Below, piece after piece: positions 1 to 8,943 of a stretch of DNA of 64,000 nt (its first letter is position 1; every line of letters begins with the position of its first letter). Below the pieces are notes generated by a model, which worked only from the letters and a program-made list of their open reading frames with translations, searched no databases and was not told the origin of the DNA. The DNA lies in NCBI RefSeq assembly GCF_002261475.1, contig NZ_NEVN01000010.1:161703-225702 (forward strand). The letters run 5' to 3'. This DNA comes from Bordetella genomosp. 5. GTDB taxonomy: Bacteria > Pseudomonadota > Gammaproteobacteria > Burkholderiales > Burkholderiaceae_B. Both the position numbers and the translations under genes were made by a program.

Positions 1-2
1 GG

Positions 3-296
3 ATCAACGTCGCCGCCGCGGGCTATGCGGTCAGCGCCCTGATCGGCATCACGGTGCCCCAGCCCGCCAAGGCAAAGTTCCTGAAGTTTCTCGAGGCGAT
101 ACCGGAGGTACTCGAATGCCATCACGTGACGGGCGCGGACTCCTATGTGATGCGGCTCGTGGCGCTGAGCCTTGCCGATCTCGAACGCCTCATCGGCCGC
201 ATCAATCTCTACGGAGAGACGCGCACGTCGATCGTGATGTCGACGCCGATCAGCCCGCGCGGCCTGCAGCAGCCGCCCGCGCCCCGCGGCAGGTGA
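3..296 (+). CDS. Lrp/AsnC-family transcriptional regulator, C-terminal part
   Basis: The frame is open from the window edge, so the gene starts outside the window. About 97 residues remain. They match the ligand-binding (RAM/AsnC) domain: a beta strand reading SALIGITV, a helix with FLKFLEAIPEVLECHHVTG, then DSYVMRLVALSLADLERLI and a closing strand TRTSIVMSTPI. In this family that domain binds amino acids and drives octamer assembly, while the missing N-terminal helix-turn-helix binds DNA. The tail after the domain is proline-rich. The target genes cannot be told from what is visible. The iron-uptake genes downstream have their own Fur box and need not be related. Confidence 0.85.
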   Translation: MNVAAAGYAVSALIGITVPQPAKAKFLKFLEAIPEVLECHHVTGADSYVMRLVALSLADLERLIGRINLYGETRTSIVMSTPISPRGLQQPPAPRGR

Positions 297-375
297 GCGT
301 CGCCCTGCCCTTCGAGGCAGGAATCTGACCAGCCACCGCCCCACGCAGCCACTGACCGGACGATGCTTTATGTAC

Positions 376-394
376 AATGAGATCAATTCTCATT
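376..394. promoter_or_regulatory. Fur box upstream of the ECF sigma gene
   Basis: The 19-bp site reads AATGAGATCAATTCTCATT, a perfect 7-bp inverted repeat (AATGAGA/TCTCATT) around five bases. This is very close to the classical Fur consensus of AATGAGAAT-type hexamers. It lies 24 bp before the preferred ATG of the sigma gene and covers an alternative upstream ATG at 377, which argues against that start. Iron repression of the whole sigma/anti-sigma/receptor unit is the expected outcome. Confidence 0.8.
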
Positions 395-418
395 GCACTT
401 GTCCATCGTCCGGTCCCC

Positions 419-931
419 ATGCCCGCCCAGAATCAACCTGCCACCGATGATTTGGCCGGGCTGTATGTCGAGCACAGCAACTGGCTCCAGGGCTGGCTGC
501 GCCGGCGCGTGGGCGACACCTTCACCGCGGCCGACCTGGCACAGGACACGTTCCTAAGCCTGCTCGACCGCAAGACCGCAACGACCGAGATCCGCAGTCC
601 GCGCCCCTTCCTCGCGACGATCGCCGGGCGGCTCCTCGCGCACCGGCACCGCCGGCAGCTGCTCGAAACCGCCTACCTCGAAGCGCTCGCGTGCCTGCCG
701 GAGGAAGTGGCGCCCTCGCCCGAAGCGCGGCTGATCGCGGTGGAGAGCCTGCAACAGATCGACCGAGTGCTCGATGGCCTGCCTCCCAAGGTGCGGGAAG
801 CCTTTCTGCTGGCGCACCTGATGGAGCTGAGCTATGCCGAGATCGCGGAGCGACTGGGCGTGTCGACCAGCTCGGTCAAGCAATACCTGACCCGGGCCAA
901 CCGGGAATGCATGTTCGCGTGGGGGGCCTGA
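419..931 (+). CDS. FecI-like ECF RNA polymerase sigma factor
   Basis: The protein is 170 aa. Region 2 is near residues 12-75, with DLAQDTFLSLL as the core-binding/-10 recognition helix. Region 4 is near 105-165, ending in LSYAEIAERLGVSTSSVKQYLTRA, the -35 recognition helix-turn-helix. These are the hallmarks of iron-starvation sigma factors of the FecI group, which are released by a FecR partner when a TonB receptor binds its ferric ligand. The start at 419 is chosen over the in-frame ATG at 377 because the Fur box overlaps 377. A FecR gene begins 4 bp after the stop, and the TonB receptor follows, so the three form a surface-signalling set. Confidence 0.92.
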   Translation: MPAQNQPATDDLAGLYVEHSNWLQGWLRRRVGDTFTAADLAQDTFLSLLDRKTATTEIRSPRPFLATIAGRLLAHRHRRQLLETAYLEALACLPEEVAPSPEARLIAVESLQQIDRVLDGLPPKVREAFLLAHLMELSYAEIAERLGVSTSSVKQYLTRANRECMFAWGA

Positions 932-935
932 GCTC

Positions 936-1949
936 GTGGCCGCGCGCGCAGACACCTTGACCCTGCCCGGTGGCCGGCTGATCAGCCGGGCCACCGCGGA
1001 TGCCGCGGCGGACTGGCTCACGCTGCTGATGTCGGGCGAGGCAAATGACGAACAGCAACGCCAGTGGCGCGAATGGCGTCAGGCACATGCCGACCACGAA
1101 GCCGCGTGGCAGCATCTGGAGGCCTTCACGGGCCGCGTGAAATCGTTGGAGCGCGCGCCGGCCTATGCTGCCCTCTCCTCGTATGGCGCGGCGGGCCAGC
1201 CGCGCTCCGCCGCACGCCGCCGGGCGACCCGTCTGCTGCTGTGGGGCGGGATCGCCACCGGTGCCGGCCTGTTTGCAACACGCACCGGCACCTGGCAGGC
1301 CGCCACGGCCGATCTGCGCACGGGCACCGGCGAGCGACGCGACCTGACATTGGAAGACGGCACCCAGCTCACGCTGAATACGAACAGCGCCGTGAATCTG
1401 CGCTTCGATGCGCGCGAGCGCCGCATCCTGCTGGTGGCGGGCGAAATCATGATCGCCACGCGCCACGGGCCGGCGCAGACCGATGCGCGGCCGCTGCTGG
1501 TGGCGACCGCTGAGGGCACCATCCGCTCGCTGGGCACCCGGTTCACGGTATCGCAACGTGCCGGGCACACCCGGGTGGCGGTGCTGGAAAGCGCCGTGGA
1601 AATTGCGCCGTGGGCCGCATCCGGCACGACGCGCCTGCTGCGCGCCGGCGAACAAACCCGGTTCAGCCGCGACGCGATCGAGCCGCCGCGCCCGGCCGGC
1701 GAGCACGCGGACGCTTGGGCCCGAGGACAGCTCGTGGCCGACGAACAGCGCCTGGACGACTTCCTGGCGGAGCTGGAACGCTACCGGTCGGGCGTGTTGC
1801 GGGTCGACCCGCGAATCGCGGCGCTGCGCTTTTCGGGCGTGTTTCCCCTGGCGAATACCGACCGTATTCTGGCCACGCTGCCCAGCGTGCTGCCCGTGCG
1901 TGTGCAGTGGCGAACGCGTTTCTGGGCGACGGTCGTACCGGCCGATTAG
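936..1949 (+). CDS. FecR-family anti-sigma factor
   Basis: The protein is 337 aa and starts with GTG 4 bp after the sigma gene. An N-terminal cytoplasmic part with spaced tryptophans (WLTLLMSGEAND..., WREWRQAH, AAWQHLE) is the DUF4880/FecR sigma-binding segment. It is followed by a membrane span near residues 100-117 (RLLLWGGIATGAGLFAT) and a periplasmic FecR domain (GERRDLTLEDGTQLTLNTNSA, then GEIMIAT and GTRFTV). In this family the protein holds the sigma factor inactive and transduces the signal from the receptor's STN domain across the inner membrane. The C-terminal part (LSFSGVF-like region near 290, ALRFSGVFPLANTD) is the STN-contacting subdomain. Confidence 0.92.
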   Translation: MAARADTLTLPGGRLISRATADAAADWLTLLMSGEANDEQQRQWREWRQAHADHEAAWQHLEAFTGRVKSLERAPAYAALSSYGAAGQPRSAARRRATRLLLWGGIATGAGLFATRTGTWQAATADLRTGTGERRDLTLEDGTQLTLNTNSAVNLRFDARERRILLVAGEIMIATRHGPAQTDARPLLVATAEGTIRSLGTRFTVSQRAGHTRVAVLESAVEIAPWAASGTTRLLRAGEQTRFSRDAIEPPRPAGEHADAWARGQLVADEQRLDDFLAELERYRSGVLRVDPRIAALRFSGVFPLANTDRILATLPSVLPVRVQWRTRFWATVVPAD

Positions 1950-2014
1950 GGCCCAAAATTTTTTTCGCATCGACTGCCCGATCGGCATTTTCGCGGCACC
2001 TACCTACTGAGGGA

Positions 2015-2027
2015 CCGGAATTTCCGG
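2015..2027. promoter_or_regulatory. Short inverted repeat in receptor leader
   Basis: CCGGAA-T-TTCCGG is a perfect 6-bp inverted repeat about 23 bp before the TonB receptor start, nested inside a weaker GGAC...GTCC pairing. It may be an operator or a leader hairpin. It does not look like a terminator because no T-run follows. A good ribosome binding site (AGAGGAA) lies between it and the ATG at 2050. Confidence 0.35.
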
Positions 2028-2049
2028 AGGTCCAATCAAGAGGAAGCAC

Positions 2050-4578
2050 ATGCCGAACCCGCACCGCACCCGAGCCTCGGGGCGCCCACATCCATCCCGC
2101 TTCGCGCTTGCCCCGCTGGCGCTGATCGTCGCTCTCGTGGCCGCCGCGCCGGAGTCCGTGCGCGCCCAATCCGCCGCGCGGGGTGCGGAGACCGCCGTGG
2201 CCGACTTCAGGATCGCCGCCGGCCCGCTGGCGCCCGCCCTGCGCCAGCTGGCCAGCACGGCCGGCATCATGTTGACGTTCACCGCGGAACAAACCGAGGG
2301 CAGAGTCACGGCGGGCGTGAACGGCAGATACTCGGCCACCGAGGCGTTGGCTCGACTGCTGGCGGGCGGCGGGCTGGAGGCCGTGCAACTGGACACCGGC
2401 GCATTCGTTCTGCGTCCCGCCCCCAAGCCCGCGTCCGGCGCATCCGAGGCCGCCACGCTGCCCGCCGTGATGGTCACCGGCGCCAGTGCGGCCGACGGCA
2501 CGACCGAGGCCACGCAGTCATACACCACCGGCAGCATGAGCACCGCCACGCGGCTGAATCTGTCGATGCGCGAGACGCCGCAATCGGTCACGGTCGTCAC
2601 GCGTCAACGCATTCAGGATCAGGGGCTCGCGACCGTCAACGACGTGGTGCAGACCGCCACCGGCCTGACCTTCAGACGCTTCGGGCCCGAGCGCGCATCG
2701 TTCTTCTCGCGCGGCATGTACGTGGACAACATCATGTACGACGGCCTGCCCGTGGGCCTGGACAGCTCCAACCTGTCGCAGGACCTGCTGGCCACCGATA
2801 TGGCCATCTACGACCGCGTGGAAATCGTGCGCGGTGCCACCGGCCTGGTGCAGGGCGCGGGCAACCCGTCGGCCGCCATCAATCTGGTGCGCAAGCGGCC
2901 GACCGCAGCGCCGCAAGTGTCCCTCGCCGTAAGCGCCGGCAGCTGGGATCGCTACCGCGCGGAGGTCGACGCCTCGGGCCCGCTGTCGGAAGACGGCAGT
3001 CTGCGCGGCCGTGGCGTGGTGGCCACGCAGGACTACGGCAGCTATAAGCGCGGCGAAAGCAGTAACGGCCAGACCTTCTACGGCATCCTGGAGAAAGATC
3101 TGGGCGCCAACACCACGCTTACGCTCAGCGGCCTGCATCAGGAGAACCGGCTGCACGGCAACGGTTTCACCGGCCTGCCCGTCGGCCGCGACGGCAGCGA
3201 TCTGGGGCTGCCCCGGTCCACGTCGTATGCCAACGACTGGGAACACTGGAACAAGACCACCAACTCGGCCTTCGCGGGGCTCGACCATCGATTCGACAAC
3301 GACTGGCGCGTGCACCTCTCGGCCTATTACGCGCAGGCCGATGTCGACATGGAAGGCCACTACCTGAGCTACGCCATGGCCACCGGCCGGTACAGCCAGC
3401 TTGGCGCGCGCAACGCGCACAAAGAAAAGCAGAGCAGTGTGGATCTTTTTGCGAACGGGCCCGTCGATCTGTTTGGCCGCACGCACGAGCTCGTACTCGG
3501 GGCTAGCTATCGCAACGTCGACTTCGACGGCAACAGCCGTCAAGGCCTGGTGCTCAACAGCAACCTCGATCTCTACCACTTCGACCCGAGCGCCGTGGCC
3601 GATCCCCACATCCCGCTACGGGATTGGATGGACGCCAAGATCACCCAGCAAAGCGTATACGCCACCACACGCCTGAATCTGGCCGACCGGCTCAAGCTGA
3701 TCCTGGGCGGCCGGCTGGACTGGTTCGACTACGACGACACCGTCAACACTTACCCGAACTTCGCCGCCAACACGCCGTCTGTCACCGCCCGCAACCGCTA
3801 CAGCATCAACAGCCAATTCACGAAATACGCCGGGCTGATCTACGACCTGAACGCGCAGCATTCGGTGTATGCCAGCTACACCGACATCTTCAAGCCTCAG
3901 AACTACCTGGATGCCAGCAACAAGCTGCTCGACCCGGTGGTGGGGCAGAACTACGAGGTCGGCATCAAGGGCGAGTACTTCGATGGCGCGCTGAACGCCT
4001 CCGCCGCGCTGTTCCGCATGGACCAGAAAAACCGCGCCTTCCGTAGCACCGACCAGAGCCAGTGCGCGGGCTACCCCACGGTCACCTGCTACTCGGCCGC
4101 CGGCGAGGTGCGCAGCCAGGGCGTGGAGTTCGAACTTCAGGGCGCGGTCACGCCCAACTGGCAGGTGAGCCTCGGCTACACGGTGGCCATCGCGCGCTAC
4201 CGCAAGGATGCCAACGCCAGCAATGTGGGCGCGCTGTTCGATACCGACACGCCCCGCCATCTGTTCAAGCTCTCGACCATGTACAGGCTGTCGGGGCCCC
4301 TGCAGGGCTGGCGGGTCGGCGGCTCGATCTACCACCAGGATGCCATCTACAACAAAGGCGTCACGAGCGGCGTGCCGTTCCGGATCAGTCAGGGCAGCTA
4401 CACCATCGCGGACCTGGTCGTGGGCTGGCAGGCCACGCCGCAGCTGGACCTGCAGTTGAACGTGAACAATCTGTTCGACAAGAAGTACTACAACGCCCTC
4501 TCCGGCAGCGTAGGCTTCCCGAGCAACGTCTACGGCGATCCGCGCAACTTCATGCTGTCGGCGCGCTATCAGTTTTGA
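2050..4578 (+). CDS. TonB-dependent siderophore receptor with N-terminal signalling domain
   Basis: The protein is 842 aa. A signal peptide ends near residue 38 (ESVRA-Q). It is followed by an STN/secretin-like signalling domain (FRIAAGPLAPALRQLASTAG to GAFVLR, about 52-118), a TonB-box-like PAVMVTG near 140, a plug domain (RETPQSVTVVTRQRIQDQG, IVRGATGLVQGAGNPSAAINLVRKRP) and a 22-strand barrel ending in the typical terminal aromatic (ARYQF). The STN domain and the adjacent sigma/FecR genes mean it both imports a ferric siderophore and induces its own synthesis, as FpvA, FoxA and FecA do. The plug and barrel motifs (VGQNYEVGIKGEYFDG, LFDKKYYNALSG) fit ferri-hydroxamate or ferri-pyoverdine type receptors. 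The exact ligand cannot be read from the sequence. Confidence 0.93.
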   Translation: MPNPHRTRASGRPHPSRFALAPLALIVALVAAAPESVRAQSAARGAETAVADFRIAAGPLAPALRQLASTAGIMLTFTAEQTEGRVTAGVNGRYSATEALARLLAGGGLEAVQLDTGAFVLRPAPKPASGASEAATLPAVMVTGASAADGTTEATQSYTTGSMSTATRLNLSMRETPQSVTVVTRQRIQDQGLATVNDVVQTATGLTFRRFGPERASFFSRGMYVDNIMYDGLPVGLDSSNLSQDLLATDMAIYDRVEIVRGATGLVQGAGNPSAAINLVRKRPTAAPQVSLAVSAGSWDRYRAEVDASGPLSEDGSLRGRGVVATQDYGSYKRGESSNGQTFYGILEKDLGANTTLTLSGLHQENRLHGNGFTGLPVGRDGSDLGLPRSTSYANDWEHWNKTTNSAFAGLDHRFDNDWRVHLSAYYAQADVDMEGHYLSYAMATGRYSQLGARNAHKEKQSSVDLFANGPVDLFGRTHELVLGASYRNVDFDGNSRQGLVLNSNLDLYHFDPSAVADPHIPLRDWMDAKITQQSVYATTRLNLADRLKLILGGRLDWFDYDDTVNTYPNFAANTPSVTARNRYSINSQFTKYAGLIYDLNAQHSVYASYTDIFKPQNYLDASNKLLDPVVGQNYEVGIKGEYFDGALNASAALFRMDQKNRAFRSTDQSQCAGYPTVTCYSAAGEVRSQGVEFELQGAVTPNWQVSLGYTVAIARYRKDANASNVGALFDTDTPRHLFKLSTMYRLSGPLQGWRVGGSIYHQDAIYNKGVTSGVPFRISQGSYTIADLVVGWQATPQLDLQLNVNNLFDKKYYNALSGSVGFPSNVYGDPRNFMLSARYQF

Positions 4579-4585
4579 TGTTGGG

Positions 4586-4629
4586 GGCCGATGAGACGGC
4601 GCTGATATACAGTGCTCGCCTCATCGGCC
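4586..4629. terminator. Hairpin between convergent receptor and HAD genes
   Basis: Arms GGCCGATGAG (4586-4595) and CTCATCGGCC (4620-4629) are perfectly complementary. The 24-nt loop holds a second small stem (GC-CTG/CAG-GC). No T-run follows, so intrinsic termination is uncertain. Its place between two convergent genes favours a transcription-ending or RNA-stabilising role. Confidence 0.45.
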
Positions 4630-4698
4630 ACATCCGCCCGGCCTCCGACCGCCCCCCGAAAGAGGCGGCAGCGTCGGCACTGCCAGGCGCGGCTCCAG

Positions 4699-5304
4699 CT
4701 ACCCGCCCACGCACATGTCGGCGGGCATGACATCGGCAAGCGTTTGACCTGATGCGCGCTTGAGCAGGACGGCTTGCATGCCGCAGGCGCGCGGCCCTTC
4801 CACGTCGGCGGCAGCGGTATCCCCGACAAACAGCACCTCATTGGCCTCGCAGCCCAACTGCTCGAGCAGGAACTGATAAATGCGCGGCTGTGGCTTCACC
4901 GCACCAGCCTCATAGCTCATGGCGTAAGCATCGAGCATGGGCAGCAGCGCGCGAACCGGCGCCCCATAAGGCAAGGCCAGGTTCGAGCACAGGCCCACCC
5001 GATGCCCCGACTGCTGCAGTCGATAAACGACGTCCAGCGAGTCCGGGTACAGGCGGATACTGCTTAACTCTTCCTCGATTTCACGTTCCCACTGTTCGAG
5101 CAGCTCGGCAGGAGGCATTACACCGAGCTCAGTGGCAACCGCACGAAGATCCAGCGCGCGAGCCATCACGACCTCCGCAGCGCCGTCTTGCGGCGCGTGT
5201 CCCTGCTCCTGCGCCCAACGCATCAGTTTGCGAAATGGGGCACGCCGCTGGCCAATGTGGACGAGCGTTCCAAAGGCATCAAACGCAACTGCTTTCAAAG
5301 CCAT
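4699..5304 (-). CDS. HAD-superfamily hydrolase
   Basis: The protein is 201 aa with all four HAD motifs: the nucleophile in AFDAFGTLV near the N-terminus, SNL (motif II) near 113, the lysine in GAVKPQPRIY near 140, and VGDTAAADVEG (motif IV) near 170. The cap is a small alpha-helical insertion (C1 type), as in haloacid dehalogenase and phosphoglycolate-phosphatase-like enzymes. The start at 5304 follows AAGGGGATGTG, a fair ribosome binding site; the open frame runs 28 codons further up without HAD similarity. Substrate unknown. It converges on the TonB receptor gene and appears monocistronic. Confidence 0.85.
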   Translation of the reverse strand: MALKAVAFDAFGTLVHIGQRRAPFRKLMRWAQEQGHAPQDGAAEVVMARALDLRAVATELGVMPPAELLEQWEREIEEELSSIRLYPDSLDVVYRLQQSGHRVGLCSNLALPYGAPVRALLPMLDAYAMSYEAGAVKPQPRIYQFLLEQLGCEANEVLFVGDTAAADVEGPRACGMQAVLLKRASGQTLADVMPADMCVGG

Positions 5305-5796
5305 CACATCCCCTTCACCAGTACTGATATCACCTCGCGATCCGAACCAGCGAACGCGGCGGCTTCCCTCGCGGCGCAAGGCTCGCAAGAATAATCACTC
5401 TGTCGGTCAGACGCGCGTCACAGGACCGGTCTGCCGGACAGCCGTGTGCGCATCCTACCGCACATCGAATCTCCGAAATTCATGCCGACCTGACGGCTCG
5501 CGTTATGGAAAAACGAGAACGCGCCAGCAGTGACGGGACGGTGGCCCTCCCCGATTCATGGAGGTCTCGGTGTCCGCGGCATAAATGCCGTCTTCAACAC
5601 CTCATCATCCAACCCACGCCTCAATTTTCTGATCCATAAACACGCGCTACTGTAAATCGCATATTTGCGTTAATCACAAAGTAGTAGTAGCTTTTCATCG
5701 CGTTCATGTTGTGTCTGCTCGAAAGGACGACGCATCGATGTTCCTGCAACGTCCAGATTGACTTCCCGGTCACTTTTCGTCTGGCAGGAGCCGCTC
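5305..5796. other. Long intergenic region upstream of autotransporter
   Basis: About 490 bp separates the divergent HAD and autotransporter genes. The part from about 5620 to 5700 is much more A/T-rich than its surroundings and holds the small inverted repeat CGCA-TATT-TGCG (5658-5669). It is the likely promoter and regulator-binding region for the autotransporter. I see no convincing gene here. Confidence 0.5.
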
Positions 5797-8700
5797 GTGA
5801 AATGCGCAGAACATGAAATCGTTCCCCCGGATCTTCCCTCGCCCAAGCTCGCGGCGCGTGTCGCGGTCGGGCTTGCCGCGACGCTCGGCGGCTCCGCGAC
5901 CTTCGCTGAAGTCATCCCGCAGGACACTTACACGATCCCCTTCCAGGTGAGGGCCGGCCAGGAACTGACGTTCGTCGGCGGCACGGTCATCACGCCCAAG
6001 CCGCCCTACCCGCTGCAACTGGGCGGCACGGGTATTCAGGTCCAGGGCGGCCTCGCCATTCTCGATCCCTCGCTGGGCGACGGAACGCCCATCCGCATCA
6101 GCGTCAACGGCGACGCCATCGATGGCCTGTATGTCAAAAGCGGCGGCAAGATGGTGCTCAGGCCGGGAGGCGTGTACGTCTATGCCACCGGCGGCAGCGT
6201 GCGCGGCCTTTACAACGTCGGGTCGCTGGGTCAGGCCTCGGAGTTCGACGGCGCGAACGCGTACATCACCACGGATTTTGCCGCCTCCCATGCCCTGCGT
6301 ACGTATGGCGCAGACGCCCGGACCCTGATGCGGGACTCGACGCTGACCACGCTGCAGAGCGGCTCGAAAGGCGCCGAGGTGTGGCGGGGCGCCAAGGCCG
6401 ACCTGCGCAACACCGTCATCCTGACCCAAGGCGCGAGTTCGCACGGCGCGCACGTCTTCGAGCCCGGCAGCGAACTGCGCACCACGAACGGCTCGATCAC
6501 GACCGCAGGCACGACGTCCTATGGCGTTCTGGTGCAGGACTACGGCACCTTTGCGGGCACGGGGACATCCGTACGCGCGCAGAACGCGATCGGCGTTTAT
6601 GTCTTCACCAACGGCATATTCCAGGCCGATGGGATGAGCATCCAGTCCGATCGCACTTACGGCATGTACGTCAACGGCGGCACGTTTGCACTGAAGAACA
6701 CGCAAGTCACCACGCTGGCCACCGGCTCGTTCGCGCTGTTCGTCAACGGCGGGACACCCGGGACCGTGGATGGCGGGCAGATCCTGACGGCGACCGACCG
6801 TTCGGTGGCCGTGCGCACCCAATCCGGCGGCGTGGCGAACATCAATGGCACCCGCATAAGCACCCTGGGCCAGGCGGCGTACGGCATACACGTCGAGGGC
6901 TGGGGCACCGTCAATCTTGGCCGCGACGGCGAGACGGGCAGCCTGGTCGACACCCAGGGCGCAGACGCGGATGCCGTACGCGTGTCGGCCAATGCCACGC
7001 GCTTCAGCGCCACCGGCGCGACGCTGCAAACCGCCGGCGCCAATGCCCAGGGCCTGCATCTGACCGGCACGACGGGCGCCGCGGCAAAGACGTACAGCCT
7101 GGTCGACACCACCATCACCTCGGCCCAAGCCGACGCCATCCACCTGACGGGCGGCCCCGCCCTCGTATCGTTGACGGGCTCCGCCATCACGGGTGGCAAC
7201 GCCGCCCTCAACGTGGGCGCCACATCGGCCGCGACCGCGGATATCGCCGCCAGCCGGACCTTGATCCAGGGGCGCGTGCTGACGCAGCCGGGCAGCACGA
7301 CCAACCTGTCTATGAGCAACGACAGCACCTGGGTCGTGACGGGGAACTCCAACCTGACGAACCTGCTCAACACCGACAGCCTCATCGACTTCGCGCCTCC
7401 GCAGGCAGGCAGCTACAAGACCATCACGACGCAGAATTACGGCGGCAACGGCGTCATCGCGCTCAACACGTATCTGGGCAATGACAGCTCCCCGACGGAC
7501 AAACTCATCATCGATGGGGGAAGCGCCACCGGCGCATCGCAACTGCGCATCAAGAATGCGGGCGGTCCCGGCGCGCTGACGACGGCAGGCGGGATTCAGG
7601 TGGTCGAAGTCGTCAACGGCGGAACCTCCGCGGCGGGCGCGTTCGCGTTGTCCGGCCGCGCGGTGGCCGGCCCCTACGAGTATCGGCTGTACCAGGGGAC
7701 CGCCGCTGCGCCGCCCGATCAGAGCTGGTACCTGCGGTCCCAAAAGGACGTGCCGCCACCGCCCCCGCCTCCACCTCCTCCGCCGCCACCACCGCCTCCG
7801 CCGCCCGATCCTGATCCTGATCCTGGCCCGGACCCGGACCCCGGTCCGGATCCCGATCCCGGCCCTGATCCTGGTCCCGAGCCCGATCCGGATCCCGGCC
7901 CCGGCCCGGCGCCCGAACCCCTCTATCGACCCGAGGTCGCGGCGTACCTGGCCAATCAGCGACTGGTCGGTGAGATGTTCGTGCAGAGCATGCACGACCG
8001 TCTGGGTGAACCGCAGTTCATCGAGTCGCAGCCGTTCGCGGCCGACGGCAGCCGGCGCAGTTCGCTCTGGCTGCGCACATCGGGAAAGTGGGAACGCAGC
8101 CATAGCCGCGACGGCAACTTCGACGTGCGCACCGACCTCTTCCTGCTGCAGGGCGGCGGCGATCTTGCGCAATGGAAGCTCTTCTCAGACACGGATCGCC
8201 TGCACCTGGGGGCGATGCTCGGCTACGGCACGGCTGACAGCACTGCCCGGGCCGACGGCAATCCGTACAAGGCCAAAGGCCGCGTCAACGGCTACAGCGC
8301 CGGCGTGTACGGGACATGGTTCCAGAACGACGCGACCCGACTCGGCGCCTACGTGGACACCTGGTTCCAGTACGGATGGTTCAACAACCGCGTGCAAGGC
8401 GACGAACTGCCGCGCGTGGATTACGACTCGCGGGCCTGGGCGATATCGGCGGAGGCCGGCTACGCATTCAAGCTGCGTGAAAACTGGACGCTGGAACCGC
8501 AGGCTCAACTCATCTACGTGAAGTCAGACACCGACAGCATCACCGAACAGAACGGCACCCGCGTGGATCGCGCCGACGCGAACGGCGCCATCACCCGACT
8601 CGGCGTACGCACCTTCACCACGTTCGAACTGGGCAACAAGCGCACGGTCCAACCCTTCGCGACCGTGAACTGGTGGCGCAGCAACGTCGACAGCTCAGTA

Positions 8701-8877
8701 TCCTTCAATCAACTCCCCGTCGGCGACTTGTACCCCAGGGATCGATACGAGCTGAAGCTGGGCCTGCATGCCGACTTCCGCAAAGGCTGGGCCGGTTGGG
8801 TCAACGCCTCCGGCAGCTGGGGCGCACAAGACTACCGTCAATACGTGGGCAGGATCGGCGTGAAGTACACATGGTGA
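5797..8877 (+). CDS. Pertactin-like autotransporter
   Basis: The protein is 1026 aa. The GTG at 5797 is chosen because AGGAG sits 6 bp before it; an in-frame TTG at 5758 has no such site. A signal peptide (KLAARVAVGLAATLGGSATFA, cleaved near residue 38) leads into a passenger of about 600 residues. The passenger has short beta-helix repeats (TYGMYVNGG, SYGVLVQDYG, GIHVEGWGTVNLG). Next comes a linker of 18 prolines and then DPDPGP repeats (about residues 652-707). The last 315 residues or so are the outer-membrane barrel: LANQRLVGEMFVQSMHDR, SLWLRTSGKWERS and the ending VGRIGVKYTW. Type Va secretion puts the passenger on the cell surface, and homologues act in adhesion or immune evasion. No RGD motif is visible. 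Confidence 0.93.
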   Translation: MKCAEHEIVPPDLPSPKLAARVAVGLAATLGGSATFAEVIPQDTYTIPFQVRAGQELTFVGGTVITPKPPYPLQLGGTGIQVQGGLAILDPSLGDGTPIRISVNGDAIDGLYVKSGGKMVLRPGGVYVYATGGSVRGLYNVGSLGQASEFDGANAYITTDFAASHALRTYGADARTLMRDSTLTTLQSGSKGAEVWRGAKADLRNTVILTQGASSHGAHVFEPGSELRTTNGSITTAGTTSYGVLVQDYGTFAGTGTSVRAQNAIGVYVFTNGIFQADGMSIQSDRTYGMYVNGGTFALKNTQVTTLATGSFALFVNGGTPGTVDGGQILTATDRSVAVRTQSGGVANINGTRISTLGQAAYGIHVEGWGTVNLGRDGETGSLVDTQGADADAVRVSANATRFSATGATLQTAGANAQGLHLTGTTGAAAKTYSLVDTTITSAQADAIHLTGGPALVSLTGSAITGGNAALNVGATSAATADIAASRTLIQGRVLTQPGSTTNLSMSNDSTWVVTGNSNLTNLLNTDSLIDFAPPQAGSYKTITTQNYGGNGVIALNTYLGNDSSPTDKLIIDGGSATGASQLRIKNAGGPGALTTAGGIQVVEVVNGGTSAAGAFALSGRAVAGPYEYRLYQGTAAAPPDQSWYLRSQKDVPPPPPPPPPPPPPPPPPPDPDPDPGPDPDPGPDPDPGPDPGPEPDPDPGPGPAPEPLYRPEVAAYLANQRLVGEMFVQSMHDRLGEPQFIESQPFAADGSRRSSLWLRTSGKWERSHSRDGNFDVRTDLFLLQGGGDLAQWKLFSDTDRLHLGAMLGYGTADSTARADGNPYKAKGRVNGYSAGVYGTWFQNDATRLGAYVDTWFQYGWFNNRVQGDELPRVDYDSRAWAISAEAGYAFKLRENWTLEPQAQLIYVKSDTDSITEQNGTRVDRADANGAITRLGVRTFTTFELGNKRTVQPFATVNWWRSNVDSSVSFNQLPVGDLYPRDRYELKLGLHADFRKGWAGWVNASGSWGAQDYRQYVGRIGVKYTW
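7753..7917 (+). repeat. Proline and Asp-Pro repeat linker in autotransporter
   Basis: Proline codons run from about 7753 to 7806, followed by CC(C/G)GATCC(T/G)-type units encoding alternating Asp-Pro and Gly-Pro up to about 7917. It joins the passenger to the barrel. Such simple repeats are prone to length change by slippage in whole codons. Confidence 0.8.
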
Positions 8878-8943
8878 TGTGGGCAGCGTCATGCCAGGAT
8901 CACGGGTGCGATCCTTGAGCCCAATGCCGTAAGCTTGTCGCCC

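Noticed and set aside
5770..8172. An 800-codon open frame on the minus strand across the autotransporter
   Set aside because: It is antisense to a convincing autotransporter with signal, passenger and barrel. The predicted protein is Arg/Gly-rich with no domain and arises from G/C-rich codon periodicity.
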